Below, piece by piece: positions 7,882-16,877 of a stretch of 59,681 nt of DNA (position 1 is the first letter of the stretch; each line of letters starts with the position of its first letter). The notes beneath the pieces were generated by a model. It made no database searches and was not told the origin of the DNA. It saw only the letters and a program-made list of their open reading frames with translations. The position numbers were made by a program, and so were the translations under genes. Origin of the DNA: SIG701 sp045611685. Lineage in GTDB: Bacteria > Bacillota > Clostridia > Oscillospirales > CAG-272. Location of the stretch: the NCBI GenBank assembly GCA_045611685.1, contig JAZKXO010000087.1, positions 1 through 59,681 on the forward strand, in the 5' to 3' direction.

Positions 7882-8718
7882 ATGAAACACACTCTTTCAA
7901 AATGGGCAGCAATCGCGCTTACCACAGCGGCGATCCTCTCAGCCGGCGGATGTTTCAGGCCCGAGACCCCCGAGGATCTTCCTGCCGACGAAACGTCGGC
8001 ACAGACGTCCGCCACAACCGTTCCCGAAACGACAGCGGAAACGATTGCATCAACCGAGGCGACAAACGCCGAAACAGATTCGCCCGAAACCCAAGCAACG
8101 ACTACCGAGACAACAACCGCCGAGGCAGAGCCGCCCGAAACTACAGCCGAAATGCCCCCCACAGAGCCAACGATTGAAACGATCGATGGATGCACGTACG
8201 TAAACGGTATTTTGATCGCGAACAAAACGTACTCTCTGCCGAAAAGCTACGCACCAGGCATGGATGAAACGGCGTACGAGCACCTTTCCAAAATGTTTAC
8301 GGATGCAAAGGCAGCGGGTCTCACCTTGCGCGTTGCGTCCTCTTACCGGAGCTACGTGGATCAGTACATCATCTACAACGATTACGTGGCGCGGGACGGG
8401 CAAGCCGCCGCCGACACGTACTCCGCAAGGCCCGGGCACTCCGAGCACCAGAGCGGGCTGGCATTTGATCTGAAAAGCCCGGCGTACGACGGGCTGACGC
8501 TCACGTTTGCCGACACGCCCGAAGGGATCTGGGTCGCCGAACACTGCCACGAATACGGCTTTATCATACGGTATCCGAAGGGCAAAGAAGAGATTACAGG
8601 ATATATGTACGAGCCGTGGCACATACGGTATCTCGGCGTTGACACAGCGACCGAGGTATTTGAGAGCGGTTTGTGCCTGGAGGAATTTCTCGGTATTACA
8701 TCTAAATACGAAGGATAA
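7882..8718 (+). CDS. D-alanyl-D-alanine carboxypeptidase lipoprotein (VanY/M15B type)
   Basis: 278-residue lipoprotein predicted to trim the terminal D-Ala from peptidoglycan stem peptides outside the membrane. Signal peptide with lipobox LSAGGC, then a Thr/Glu-rich wall spacer (about residues 30-95), then the M15 catalytic domain: VASSYRSYVDQ, ARPGHSEHQSGLAFD with zinc-binding His and Asp, and EPWHIRY with the third ligand. The start at 7882 has GGAG six bases upstream; the in-frame ATG at 7870 has none. It sits 22 bases after the GH13 remnant and probably uses that gene's promoter. VanY here means the peptidase family; no other glycopeptide-resistance gene is nearby. Confidence 0.9.
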   Translation: MKHTLSKWAAIALTTAAILSAGGCFRPETPEDLPADETSAQTSATTVPETTAETIASTEATNAETDSPETQATTTETTTAEAEPPETTAEMPPTEPTIETIDGCTYVNGILIANKTYSLPKSYAPGMDETAYEHLSKMFTDAKAAGLTLRVASSYRSYVDQYIIYNDYVARDGQAAADTYSARPGHSEHQSGLAFDLKSPAYDGLTLTFADTPEGIWVAEHCHEYGFIIRYPKGKEEITGYMYEPWHIRYLGVDTATEVFESGLCLEEFLGITSKYEG

Positions 8719-8724
8719 AAAAAG

Positions 8725-8752
8725 CACCCCATCAAACGAGTTTGATGGGGTG
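8725..8752. terminator. Bidirectional terminator between VanY-like gene and glycan operon
   Basis: Perfect 12-bp stem (8725-8736 with 8741-8752), loop CGAG; T-rich on the plus side and a run of seven T on the minus side. Confidence 0.9.
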
Positions 8753-8772
8753 TTCTCTTTTGGAAAAGCGGA

Positions 8773-9825
8773 TTAACCGGTGATACCGGAACGCTCGATG
8801 CCTTGGATGATGTATCTCTGCAGGAATGCGTAGAGGATAACCAGGGGAAGCAGAATCAGAATACCGCAGGTGTTGCGGATTGCTGCCTCGTACATCTGCT
8901 GACCGGCGTAGGTCGTGTTCAGCGATCTCGGAATCTTAACGATACCCGGCATCAGAAGCGGGCCGTTACTGGTGAAGAACGCGTTCGTATAGAACGTATC
9001 CGTCCACTGCCAGGAGAACGAGAACATAAACACGGTGATGAGCATCGGAACGGACAGGGGCAGGATGATCTGCATGAACGTTCTGAATACGCCGCAGCCG
9101 TCAAGGTATGCGGACTCTTCGAGTTCATCCGGCACGCCCTTGAAGTACTGACGGAGCATGAAGATGTAGAGGCCGTTCTTGAATCCCAGACCGGTGATGG
9201 AGAGGAGAATGAGAGGCCAGTACGAGTTGAGCAGGTTCAGATTCGGCTCTTTCAGAATCTGGAAAGCGTCCGTTACGCCGCCGCCGAGCAGTTTTATGAT
9301 GCCGAATACGTCAAAGTATCTGAACTTCATAAACATGGAGAGCTGAAGCGTTGCGTGCGGCACGACCATCGTGAAGATAACGAGCAAGAACAGAAGGCCG
9401 TTGAACTTGAACTTGAACTTCGCAAAGCCGTATCCGATGAGACAGCAGACGAACGTCTGGATGAGTGCGCAGGACAACGACAGAAGAAGCGTGTTCGTGA
9501 AAGCGGTTATGTAGCCGTTATCAGTAAAGATCGCTCTGTACGTATCAAGGGTAGGATGGCGCGGGATCATAACGACCGTTACGTCCACAAAATCCGCCGG
9601 GCTCATAAACGAAGAGGAGATCTTCGAGTAGAACGGGAAGAGGATGACGTACGAGATACCCAGAAGGAAGAGGAACTTGAAGAAATAAACGCCTATGTTC
9701 TGGAAGAAATAGAGGTTTACAAACTTCGCTTTGAGACGTTCCGAAAGAGGAGTGCGCTCGAATTCAACGCGGATTTTGTTTTTGCTTTCTTTTGTGATTT
9801 TCGGTGCGGTTTCTACGTTATTCAT
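8773..9825 (-). CDS. Carbohydrate ABC transporter permease, MalG type (second pair)
   Basis: 350-residue inner-membrane permease of the CUT1 sugar ABC family. About six membrane helices follow a charged N-terminal tail of about 50 residues. The EAA loop that docks the ATPase reads ELEESAYLDGCGVFRTFMQI followed by ILPLS. AAAGGAGG precedes the ATG at 9825. Last gene of the seven-gene operon, 17 bases after its MalF-type partner. No ATPase gene is in the operon, so a shared ATPase (MsmX-like) is presumed. Confidence 0.88.
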   Translation of the reverse strand: MNNVETAPKITKESKNKIRVEFERTPLSERLKAKFVNLYFFQNIGVYFFKFLFLLGISYVILFPFYSKISSSFMSPADFVDVTVVMIPRHPTLDTYRAIFTDNGYITAFTNTLLLSLSCALIQTFVCCLIGYGFAKFKFKFNGLLFLLVIFTMVVPHATLQLSMFMKFRYFDVFGIIKLLGGGVTDAFQILKEPNLNLLNSYWPLILLSITGLGFKNGLYIFMLRQYFKGVPDELEESAYLDGCGVFRTFMQIILPLSVPMLITVFMFSFSWQWTDTFYTNAFFTSNGPLLMPGIVKIPRSLNTTYAGQQMYEAAIRNTCGILILLPLVILYAFLQRYIIQGIERSGITG

Positions 9826-9842
9826 ATATGCATCCTCCTTTC

Positions 9843-10817
9843 TTAATCTCTTCTCTGGTAGAATACGAACAGGCTGAGAAGTCCCGCAACTGCTGCGATG
9901 ATGAGCATTACGATGATAAAGTACATCCAAGCCATCGCAGAGGAGAGAACGTCGCCGTTCGCCGAGTTGTACACTTCGTTGATATACGCCATAACCTGGT
10001 TACTCGACGAAGTAAACGAGTCGATGATCGTGTAGATCGCATTTACGAGAATCATCGGGCTGACCATCGGGAGCGTGATCTTCCAGAAGGTTTCCCAACC
10101 GGATGCACCGTCGATGGAGCAGGACTCGTAGATAGCCGGCGAGATAGACTGAAGTCCCGAAAGGAAGATCAGCATCTGTACACCGGAGCGGTTGATGATG
10201 TTGAAGATGTTGTTTACGAGGTCAACAACGTACGTTACGAGCTCCGTACCGATCATCATGTTCTGGAAGAGAATCTCCACATCCATGACGGAGACGATTT
10301 CCGTAACGGTGCTGCCGCCGCTGCCGTCGTCCATACCGGAAGCACCCTGGTACTCCTCAAGGACGTTCTTCGCGTCGATCTCGGCAATCAGACCGGTAGT
10401 CAGAAGAACCGGGATGAAGAAGATTGCACGGAAAGCGGCGCGTCCGGCAATCTTGCCGTTAAGCAAGATTGCGACGAACAACGAAAAGATTACGATTGCC
10501 GGAATATCCATCGCCAGCTGCTTCAAACCGGTCGTCAGCGTCTGGACGAACGACGGGTCCTCGAACAAAGCGTTCGAATAGTTTTTGAATCCTACCCACT
10601 CAAGGCGGAAGCCGCCGCCGCCGAGGATACGGATCTCATGGAAGCTGTACTTGATGGAGTCGAAGATGATCGGCATATAGAGGATCACAAAGCCGAGGAT
10701 AAACGGCAATACGAACCACCAGCCTGCGCGGGCTTTCCTGACGTCCAGGGAAGCGCTGCGTTTTTTCTTTTTAGAAGAACTCGCAAAAATGGCGTCGTTC
10801 TTTACTTTGGTACTCAT
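9843..10817 (-). CDS. Sugar ABC transporter permease, MalF type (second pair)
   Basis: 324-residue CUT1 permease. A basic N-terminus (SSSKKKKRSASLDVRKAR) leads into the first helix WWFVLPFILGFVILYMP; the EAA loop reads AIYESCSIDGASGWETFWKI then TLPM. There is a large extracytoplasmic region between helices, with a Gly/Ser patch near GASGMDDGSGGS. Pairs with the gene at 8773-9825. The operon encodes a single binding protein for two permease pairs, so this pair may share it or may serve a receptor encoded elsewhere. Confidence 0.87.
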   Translation of the reverse strand: MSTKVKNDAIFASSSKKKKRSASLDVRKARAGWWFVLPFILGFVILYMPIIFDSIKYSFHEIRILGGGGFRLEWVGFKNYSNALFEDPSFVQTLTTGLKQLAMDIPAIVIFSLFVAILLNGKIAGRAAFRAIFFIPVLLTTGLIAEIDAKNVLEEYQGASGMDDGSGGSTVTEIVSVMDVEILFQNMMIGTELVTYVVDLVNNIFNIINRSGVQMLIFLSGLQSISPAIYESCSIDGASGWETFWKITLPMVSPMILVNAIYTIIDSFTSSSNQVMAYINEVYNSANGDVLSSAMAWMYFIIVMLIIAAVAGLLSLFVFYQRRD

Positions 10818-10834
10818 TATGGCACTCCCCTTTC

Positions 10835-13800
10835 TCAGTTAATACGCACGAAGCCGAGGCCGGCTACCGTGTAAGTCTGACCGTTATAAACGACGTTCAC
10901 GTCGAAGGAGTTGTAGTTAAGGATGAAGTTTACGCCGCCCTCATACTCTACGCGAACGATCGAGCCGATCGTCGTTGTGTACTTGGTCTTGACGTACTCA
11001 GTCTTCTCAATGACAGGCTCTTCTTCGGGAACGATGACGGTAATTCCCTCTCCGTCAGGTGCATCGAGATCAATGGAGATTTCGACATCTACCGTTTCCT
11101 CGACGGTGGGTTCGACGGTCGTCGCGGGCTTTTTCAGTTCGGGATGCATTTCCGCATACTTATCAGCACGCTCTGCCTTCTCGGCTGCCTTCTTGCCTGC
11201 TTCTTCCTTAGCCTTAGCGGCTGCTTCTGCAGCTGCCTCGTCTGCTGCTACCTCATCGGCATCCGGCACGCGTTCACCGTAGATGAACTCGTGATCAACG
11301 ATAAGCGAGTTCTGCAGATCCTTTATAGCGTCATTGAGTCTGGTATAATAGTCGACAATTTCCTCTTTCCAAATGTCATACGTTACGGAGTAGTAAGCAC
11401 TCGTGCTGAAATACTCTTTCAGTCTGTTCGTATTCTGGTAGGAGAGGATAAAGTAGAGGCTGCCGCCGTTCTCAATCGCCTTGAGGATTGCGGAGTCGCT
11501 GTCGCCTTCCATGTTGATCGGCGTGCTGGCGAAGTTCTTGGAGCCGTGGAGAACCATGCCCATGAACGGGATCGCCTGGCTTGCGCGCAGGAAGTGCGAG
11601 GAGTCGGTGGACATATTGAGGATATGATCGGCATACGGCAGAGCATACGCGTTGCCGGCGTCTACCATGACCTCGCTATAGTCCTGATCAATCTTCTGAA
11701 GGATCTCCATGGTGAATTCCTTGGAGTCCTCGCGGTTGTACGGTTCGTCTGCATCGAAGTCAGAATTCAGATCCTTACCGAGTGTCGAGACGGAAATACC
11801 GGCGGGCTCGTAAGTCTTGTAGTTCTCCGCAAACTTATCGTAGAAGTGCTCGTAAGCGGAAGGAGAGATACAGAGTGCGAAATCGCTCGTAAAGCTCTGT
11901 GCTGCGGCGTCGTAGTATCTTCTCGAGGTGTAACGGTCGTCAATCGTCTTGACCGCATATTTCGAGAGGTTCATACCGTCGCCCATCTCGGTTCTCGTTA
12001 CGTAAGCGAAATCGAATTCCGGGAACACGCCGAAGTTCTTTTCAGCGGCGTATTTCACGAGATCGGTGAAGCCTTCGGCACCGCCGAGGACTTCCATCCA
12101 GTTCAGTTTGTACGGAACGGATGCGCTCAGACCGCCGTTGGCAAAGCCGGTGAGACGGAAATTCACGTTTTTAACGCCTGCCTCGGAAAGCTCGTTGTAC
12201 ATCGTCTTTACGTCCTCGAAGGTCGTAAGGGGCGTATCAACGGTAACCGGGAAGGAGAAGCGTTTTTCCGTAGTCTCAAAGGAACCGAACGATTCGATGT
12301 AGAGCGGAATATCTTCTGCCGTATTCTGGAGCGCGGTAAGAATGCCTTCATCTGTCAGATAATCGCGGTAGGCGTCTACCATGCCCATGTAATCGGCAGA
12401 ATAGGTGTCCTTAAGATTCTTCTCGGCAGCGATTTTCTCATCCGTGAGCATCTTATAGAGGATCGTGAGTCTGCCGGTATATTTACGGGCAGATTCTACA
12501 GTCCAGGTCGCGTTCGTACCGCCGGAAACAGCAGTGGAGAGAATGTACTGGTCACTCGGACGGGGATTGAACTTCGCATATACCGTATTGAAGGAGTGGA
12601 GTGTACCGCCGTGCGAGCTCATGAGAGTAGCGAGAGAATCGCCCTCGGTGATTACGGCAAGGAAGCCCACGTCTTCATTCTCGGGTTTATTGTAGTTCGT
12701 CACTACGCCGAACACCGGCCAGCGCATGACTTCCGTATGCTGGCTCGAGATGGTGTGGTACGCGTAGTCGGTGCCGTACATCTGACCGGATACGTTATAG
12801 ATCGTACCCTTTACGTCCTGGAATCGGATAAGCGTACCGCTGCCGTCCGGGATGAAGGTGTAACCGGTGTAGTTGTTAGAACCTGCGCCGAACCAAGGCA
12901 GAAGCGTTACGGTGTTCAGCTTAAAGGCGGATTCGTCAAAGCGGATACCGTTCGCGGAAAGGCTTGCCTGCAGATCGCCGTCTTCGGTGATGGTATACTC
13001 GATAGCCATCTTGAACATCGGCGGTGCTGCATCCTCACCGCTGTAACCGGTCTGCTGATGGTCAGCTTCCAGTTCTTCGTAGGAGTACTGCGTACACCAG
13101 GTCTTGATGTAATCCTCAAGACGGATAAGCTCCTGCGGCTGAATATCCTCCGCACAGACATAGATTGCCATCGTCTTGGTTGCGGGATATCTTGCCTGCA
13201 TCTGCTTGATCGCACGCTCAGTGTTGTTCAGATCAAACGGGTTGTTTTCGGTATAGAAGGATTTGACCTTATCGCGCACCCATGCGTCCTCGATCGCGCC
13301 GAGGATCAGCTCCTCAAAGCGGGATTTCTCGATCAGACGGGGCACGAGACGGGTCGTTTTTTCTTCACCGATCGTATACTCTACGCGGATACCGTTTTTG
13401 ATGTTCTTCGCTTTGATCTGTCCGCGAAGAGCCGCGTCCGTGTAGCTGTTCATTTCCTTCACCTGACCGTTTTCGGTATAGGAAATGATGATCTGCGAAA
13501 GCAGGCCTGCTTTCGTCGTGTTGGAAGCCTTGTTGTAAGAAGCAGCAACGTCCCAGGGGTTGGAGAAGAGGATCTGACCGCTCGCGAGATCAACGTACGC
13601 GATCTCACCGGTAAACTCCTCAAACCAGATCTGGTGGCCGTTCTGTTCTTTCATCAGAACCATGTCTTTGAGTTTATCCTGCGGGGATGCATACGCGGTA
13701 CCGGTATAGTTGATGAGCGGTTTGCCGTCTTCACCCACTTTATCCTCCCACGCAGCAGAAACCGGCTGGATAGCCGCAGGTGCAATCACACCGACAGCCA

Positions 13801-13843
13801 TAACCAGGGACAGGAATGCACAAATTATTCTTTTCATATTCAT
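10835..13843 (-). CDS. Secreted DUF5696 protein, possible glycoside hydrolase
   Basis: 1002 residues with a signal peptide (cleavage after about QPVSAA). The body resembles the DUF5696 family of unknown function found beside sugar ABC transporters. Residues about 200-480 look beta-rich; residues about 505-830 alternate strands and helices like a TIM barrel, with IPLYIESFGSF, VNFRLTGFANGG, VFPEFDFAYV, ISVSTLGKDLNSDFD and VMVDAGNAYALPYAD. An Ala/Lys/Glu-rich coil (about 865-900) and an acidic linker precede a C-terminal beta domain. A glycosidase role is inference from barrel-like acidic strand ends and context. It sits between the NHL-Yip1 gene (20-base gap) and the second permease pair (17-base gap). 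Confidence 0.75.
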   Translation of the reverse strand: MNMKRIICAFLSLVMAVGVIAPAAIQPVSAAWEDKVGEDGKPLINYTGTAYASPQDKLKDMVLMKEQNGHQIWFEEFTGEIAYVDLASGQILFSNPWDVAASYNKASNTTKAGLLSQIIISYTENGQVKEMNSYTDAALRGQIKAKNIKNGIRVEYTIGEEKTTRLVPRLIEKSRFEELILGAIEDAWVRDKVKSFYTENNPFDLNNTERAIKQMQARYPATKTMAIYVCAEDIQPQELIRLEDYIKTWCTQYSYEELEADHQQTGYSGEDAAPPMFKMAIEYTITEDGDLQASLSANGIRFDESAFKLNTVTLLPWFGAGSNNYTGYTFIPDGSGTLIRFQDVKGTIYNVSGQMYGTDYAYHTISSQHTEVMRWPVFGVVTNYNKPENEDVGFLAVITEGDSLATLMSSHGGTLHSFNTVYAKFNPRPSDQYILSTAVSGGTNATWTVESARKYTGRLTILYKMLTDEKIAAEKNLKDTYSADYMGMVDAYRDYLTDEGILTALQNTAEDIPLYIESFGSFETTEKRFSFPVTVDTPLTTFEDVKTMYNELSEAGVKNVNFRLTGFANGGLSASVPYKLNWMEVLGGAEGFTDLVKYAAEKNFGVFPEFDFAYVTRTEMGDGMNLSKYAVKTIDDRYTSRRYYDAAAQSFTSDFALCISPSAYEHFYDKFAENYKTYEPAGISVSTLGKDLNSDFDADEPYNREDSKEFTMEILQKIDQDYSEVMVDAGNAYALPYADHILNMSTDSSHFLRASQAIPFMGMVLHGSKNFASTPINMEGDSDSAILKAIENGGSLYFILSYQNTNRLKEYFSTSAYYSVTYDIWKEEIVDYYTRLNDAIKDLQNSLIVDHEFIYGERVPDADEVAADEAAAEAAAKAKEEAGKKAAEKAERADKYAEMHPELKKPATTVEPTVEETVDVEISIDLDAPDGEGITVIVPEEEPVIEKTEYVKTKYTTTIGSIVRVEYEGGVNFILNYNSFDVNVVYNGQTYTVAGLGFVRIN

Positions 13844-13863
13844 GTTTTATCTCCTTTCCCGGG

Positions 13864-15996
13864 TTATAAGCGGAAGTTAATTTCCACAATGATGCTGGAT
13901 ACAAAGCCGACCATCTTAGAAACGAGCGTGGAGAACAGGACAGCCAGGAACATGATGAACACGGCTCCTACGACCGTTCCGAGGCTCGTTACGATGTTCT
14001 TGAACATCGAATAGTCGTGCGTTACCATCATACCAACGAAGATGAGGCATCCCATCCAGATGAACGCGAACGTGGAGAGAAGGGTTATAATCTGGCCTTC
14101 GTTCTTAGTCAGAACGTTAGAAAGAAGGACGGAAGGTACGATGAGAAGCGGCAGCGGTGTGAGGGAGTAGCAGGATGCGACGAAGATGTCCTTCAAGCTG
14201 CCTTCACCCTCGAACAGAGTGGTCAGACACCAGTTTGCCACGCACCACAGAAGAAGCGGCATAGAAACGGATACGATCTGCATGATGATATTCAGACCGC
14301 CCGAGTTTCTCGGGTTAAAGATGTAGCCCGTACCGATCGACTGATAGCAGAATGCTGCGATCGTGATAACGAGAATGAGGAATGCACTGCGGACGGAACC
14401 GCGTTTCTCGTGCTTCAGATCCCAGAATCCGTCAAACGGATGGAAGATCAGGTGGAACGGATAGAGCATTTCCTCTTTGAGAGACTTGCGGCCGATCTTC
14501 AGCTGTGCTTTCTTATTGATCTTCGCGGCGTAGCCGAGGAACTTACCGATCAGAACACAGATGACGATGATGCCGGCGACAAGGCCGAGGATCCACTTGG
14601 AAAGGATCTCCTTACGGATTTCCTGATATGCGAGGGAGTAGTTCGTGGTTTCGTAGGCGTACTTGTAGTACTCCATAGCCTCCTCATACTGACCGTCGCG
14701 GTACAGTGCTTTACCGATTCCGATGTAAGCGGAGTCGTAGTTGTTGTTGCGCTTCAGAATCTCCGTCCAGTCGTCGATCGCGACATCGTAAATACGGTCG
14801 TTCTGGTGCTTTAGAGCCGCGATCAGGAGATCACCGTACTCCGTGCGGCGGTATACCGTGAAGGTATCCGACGTTTTATCAAGAAGAATGATCTTATCAC
14901 CCTGATAGACGATTGCCTCAACGCTGTCGATGTTACCGGTCTGGTTACCTTTATCGCCGAACGTAAAGAGCATGTTGCCGTCTTTATCGTAGGTAAACAC
15001 CTTGGAGCGCTTCTCATCGACGATGGACCAGGTATGCTCGGGGCCTACGGCTACGTCGATGATACGGGAAGCACCCTTGATCGCAGCGGTGCTCGCATTG
15101 GAAACGGATACTTCACCGTGCGGGGCAAAGAAGCCGTTACGTCTCATGACGTCTGCGCCGGAGGCGTTCAGCTTCTTAACAGGTGCCTTATCGCCGCTCT
15201 TGGAACGAATGGTAGCCTGCTGGTCTGCATCCTCGATAGCCGAGGTAGTTACGTAGATGAAGTTGTTTTGATCAATGGTGATGTTGTTGAACTCAGTGGA
15301 AACGAACGTCTTAGAGGCTGCTCTCTGCGCCTTGGTCTGGAAGTTTCTCCAAAGGATCTCCCAGGCGGAGATCGTTACCTTCGTAGCACCGATAAAGCCG
15401 TGGAATCCACCGTCTTCACTCATTACGATAATACCCTGATAGGTCGTGGAGGAGACGATGAACAACCGTCCGTATTCGTCAACGGCAACGGCAACCGGTT
15501 TATAAACGGCGTTTTCATCAAACAGATTGCTGACCGGTGCGGGAATGATCTTGTGGTATGTACCGTCAAGATTGAACATAACGATACGGTTGTTGTTGGT
15601 GTCGCACACGTAGATGTAATCTTCCGTTACGAACACACCGCCGGGCGCGGACAAGGAGTCCGGAACACCCTGCGTATTTACAAACTTCGCAATTTCAAAC
15701 TTCAGCTTGAAATAGCGGTCCATACAGATGACGCGGCTGTTCTTCGCATCGACGAGATACACACTCTGGTCGGGGCCGACGAAGAGGTCCTGCGGATCGT
15801 CGAATGGAATCTCAAGACCGATATACGCGGAGTCGATGATCTGGTCGGGCACGTACGCCGCGGGGGAACTCAGAACGAAGCCCGTGGAGGAATACGTGTA
15901 CGTTGCGTACGGAGTTGCTGCGCCTACTGCCGTCGGCAGAAGCATCATAAGCGCCATAGCGATGAGAAGAACTCGTGATAATTTTTTCATTTTCAT
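13864..15996 (-). CDS. Membrane protein with NHL-type propeller, TPR and Yip1 domain
   Basis: 710 residues. A signal peptide is followed by a beta-propeller of NHL-type repeats (about 50-390; for example DPQDLFVGPDQSVYLVDAKN and VFVTEDYIYVCDTNNNRIVM). A TPR-like stretch (about 400-465, NYDSAYIGIGKALYRDGQYE) precedes a membrane helix near 475 and a C-terminal Yip1-type domain with about five helices. The propeller and TPR should face outside. In its place between transporter genes it may sense substrate, organise the complex or recruit partners; no enzymatic motif is seen. Domain calls are good, function unknown. Confidence 0.78.
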   Translation of the reverse strand: MKMKKLSRVLLIAMALMMLLPTAVGAATPYATYTYSSTGFVLSSPAAYVPDQIIDSAYIGLEIPFDDPQDLFVGPDQSVYLVDAKNSRVICMDRYFKLKFEIAKFVNTQGVPDSLSAPGGVFVTEDYIYVCDTNNNRIVMFNLDGTYHKIIPAPVSNLFDENAVYKPVAVAVDEYGRLFIVSSTTYQGIIVMSEDGGFHGFIGATKVTISAWEILWRNFQTKAQRAASKTFVSTEFNNITIDQNNFIYVTTSAIEDADQQATIRSKSGDKAPVKKLNASGADVMRRNGFFAPHGEVSVSNASTAAIKGASRIIDVAVGPEHTWSIVDEKRSKVFTYDKDGNMLFTFGDKGNQTGNIDSVEAIVYQGDKIILLDKTSDTFTVYRRTEYGDLLIAALKHQNDRIYDVAIDDWTEILKRNNNYDSAYIGIGKALYRDGQYEEAMEYYKYAYETTNYSLAYQEIRKEILSKWILGLVAGIIVICVLIGKFLGYAAKINKKAQLKIGRKSLKEEMLYPFHLIFHPFDGFWDLKHEKRGSVRSAFLILVITIAAFCYQSIGTGYIFNPRNSGGLNIIMQIVSVSMPLLLWCVANWCLTTLFEGEGSLKDIFVASCYSLTPLPLLIVPSVLLSNVLTKNEGQIITLLSTFAFIWMGCLIFVGMMVTHDYSMFKNIVTSLGTVVGAVFIMFLAVLFSTLVSKMVGFVSSIIVEINFRL

Positions 15997-16003
15997 TACC
16001 TCC

Positions 16004-16876
16004 TTAGTCCTTCATACCGCTGGAGCCCATCGTCTCGATGATATTACTCTGCGTAATTACGAATACGAGGATCGGCACTGCCATCATGATAACCGTTGCG
16101 GCTGCGGATGCGCCTGCACGAGCAACACCGCCGACGGTGATCTGGCTGATTGCGTAGTTAAGGGATTTCAGTTCCTCACTGTAAATATAAATGGAAGCAC
16201 CTGCGTTCCAGAGGCCCTGGAAGCAGTACACGATCAGCGTGAGCCAACCGGGCTTAACCATCGGCATCGCGATGACCCAGAACGTTTTGAACTCGGTCGC
16301 GCCGTCAAGACGGGCACTCTCAAGCACCTCGGCAGAAACGTTCGATTCCATGAACTGTTTCATGAGGTAAAGTCCCAGAGAGGACGCGAATGCAGGTACG
16401 ATTCTCGCAAGGTACGTATCAACCCAGCCGAGGGTCGACATCGTAACGAAGTTTACGATGCTCGTAACGGTCGGAGTGAACATGAGCGCGAAACGAACCA
16501 GCTTGAAGAGCGGCTGTGCGCCGGGGAAAGGGATTTTCGCCAGCGCGTAAGCAGCCATAGAGGAAAGCAGCAGGTTACCGAGCGTACCGGTTACGGAGAT
16601 GAACACCGTATTGAATATGTAACGGGAGAACGGCACCCATGAATCGCTCATAAGGCTGAAAAGCTGTTTGAAGTTGCCAAGCGTCGGAGAAACCACGTAG
16701 AAGCGCGGCGGGAAGATCCACAGCTCATCCATCGGTTTGAGAGAGTTCATGACCACGTATACCATGGGCAGGAACATGAATGCACCGAAGATGGCAAGGA
16801 CAATGGTAATACCCATATCGCCGCCGACCGAACGGTTCAAAACGACGCGGTGTTGTCTTGTTCTTAATTTTTTCAT
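16004..16876 (-). CDS. Carbohydrate ABC transporter permease, MalG type (first pair)
   Basis: 290-residue CUT1 permease with six predicted helices and the EAA loop EVLESARLDGATEFKTFWVI followed by AMPM. It begins one base after the stop of its MalF-type partner, so the two are translationally coupled. The N-terminal tail is basic and short (MKKLRTRQHRVVLNR). Forms the heterodimeric channel with the 16878-17822 product. Confidence 0.9.
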   Translation of the reverse strand: MKKLRTRQHRVVLNRSVGGDMGITIVLAIFGAFMFLPMVYVVMNSLKPMDELWIFPPRFYVVSPTLGNFKQLFSLMSDSWVPFSRYIFNTVFISVTGTLGNLLLSSMAAYALAKIPFPGAQPLFKLVRFALMFTPTVTSIVNFVTMSTLGWVDTYLARIVPAFASSLGLYLMKQFMESNVSAEVLESARLDGATEFKTFWVIAMPMVKPGWLTLIVYCFQGLWNAGASIYIYSEELKSLNYAISQITVGGVARAGASAAATVIMMAVPILVFVITQSNIIETMGSSGMKD

Positions 16877-16877
16877 A

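Noticed and set aside
7882..8718. VanY-type protein as vancomycin resistance
   Set aside because: No vanH, vanA/B-type ligase, vanX or vanRS is present; single VanY-family carboxypeptidases are common wall enzymes.
11144..14014. 956-codon open frame on the plus strand opposite the DUF5696 gene
   Set aside because: Antisense shadow: no homology, Arg/Val/His-rich low-meaning sequence, no ribosome site; it arises from the codon bias of the real gene. The same holds for the long frames opposite the receptor (17816-21067), the S-layer gene (24867-27806), gpmI (35403-37091, minus) and the flavodiiron/lactate dehydrogenase genes (43453-46365).
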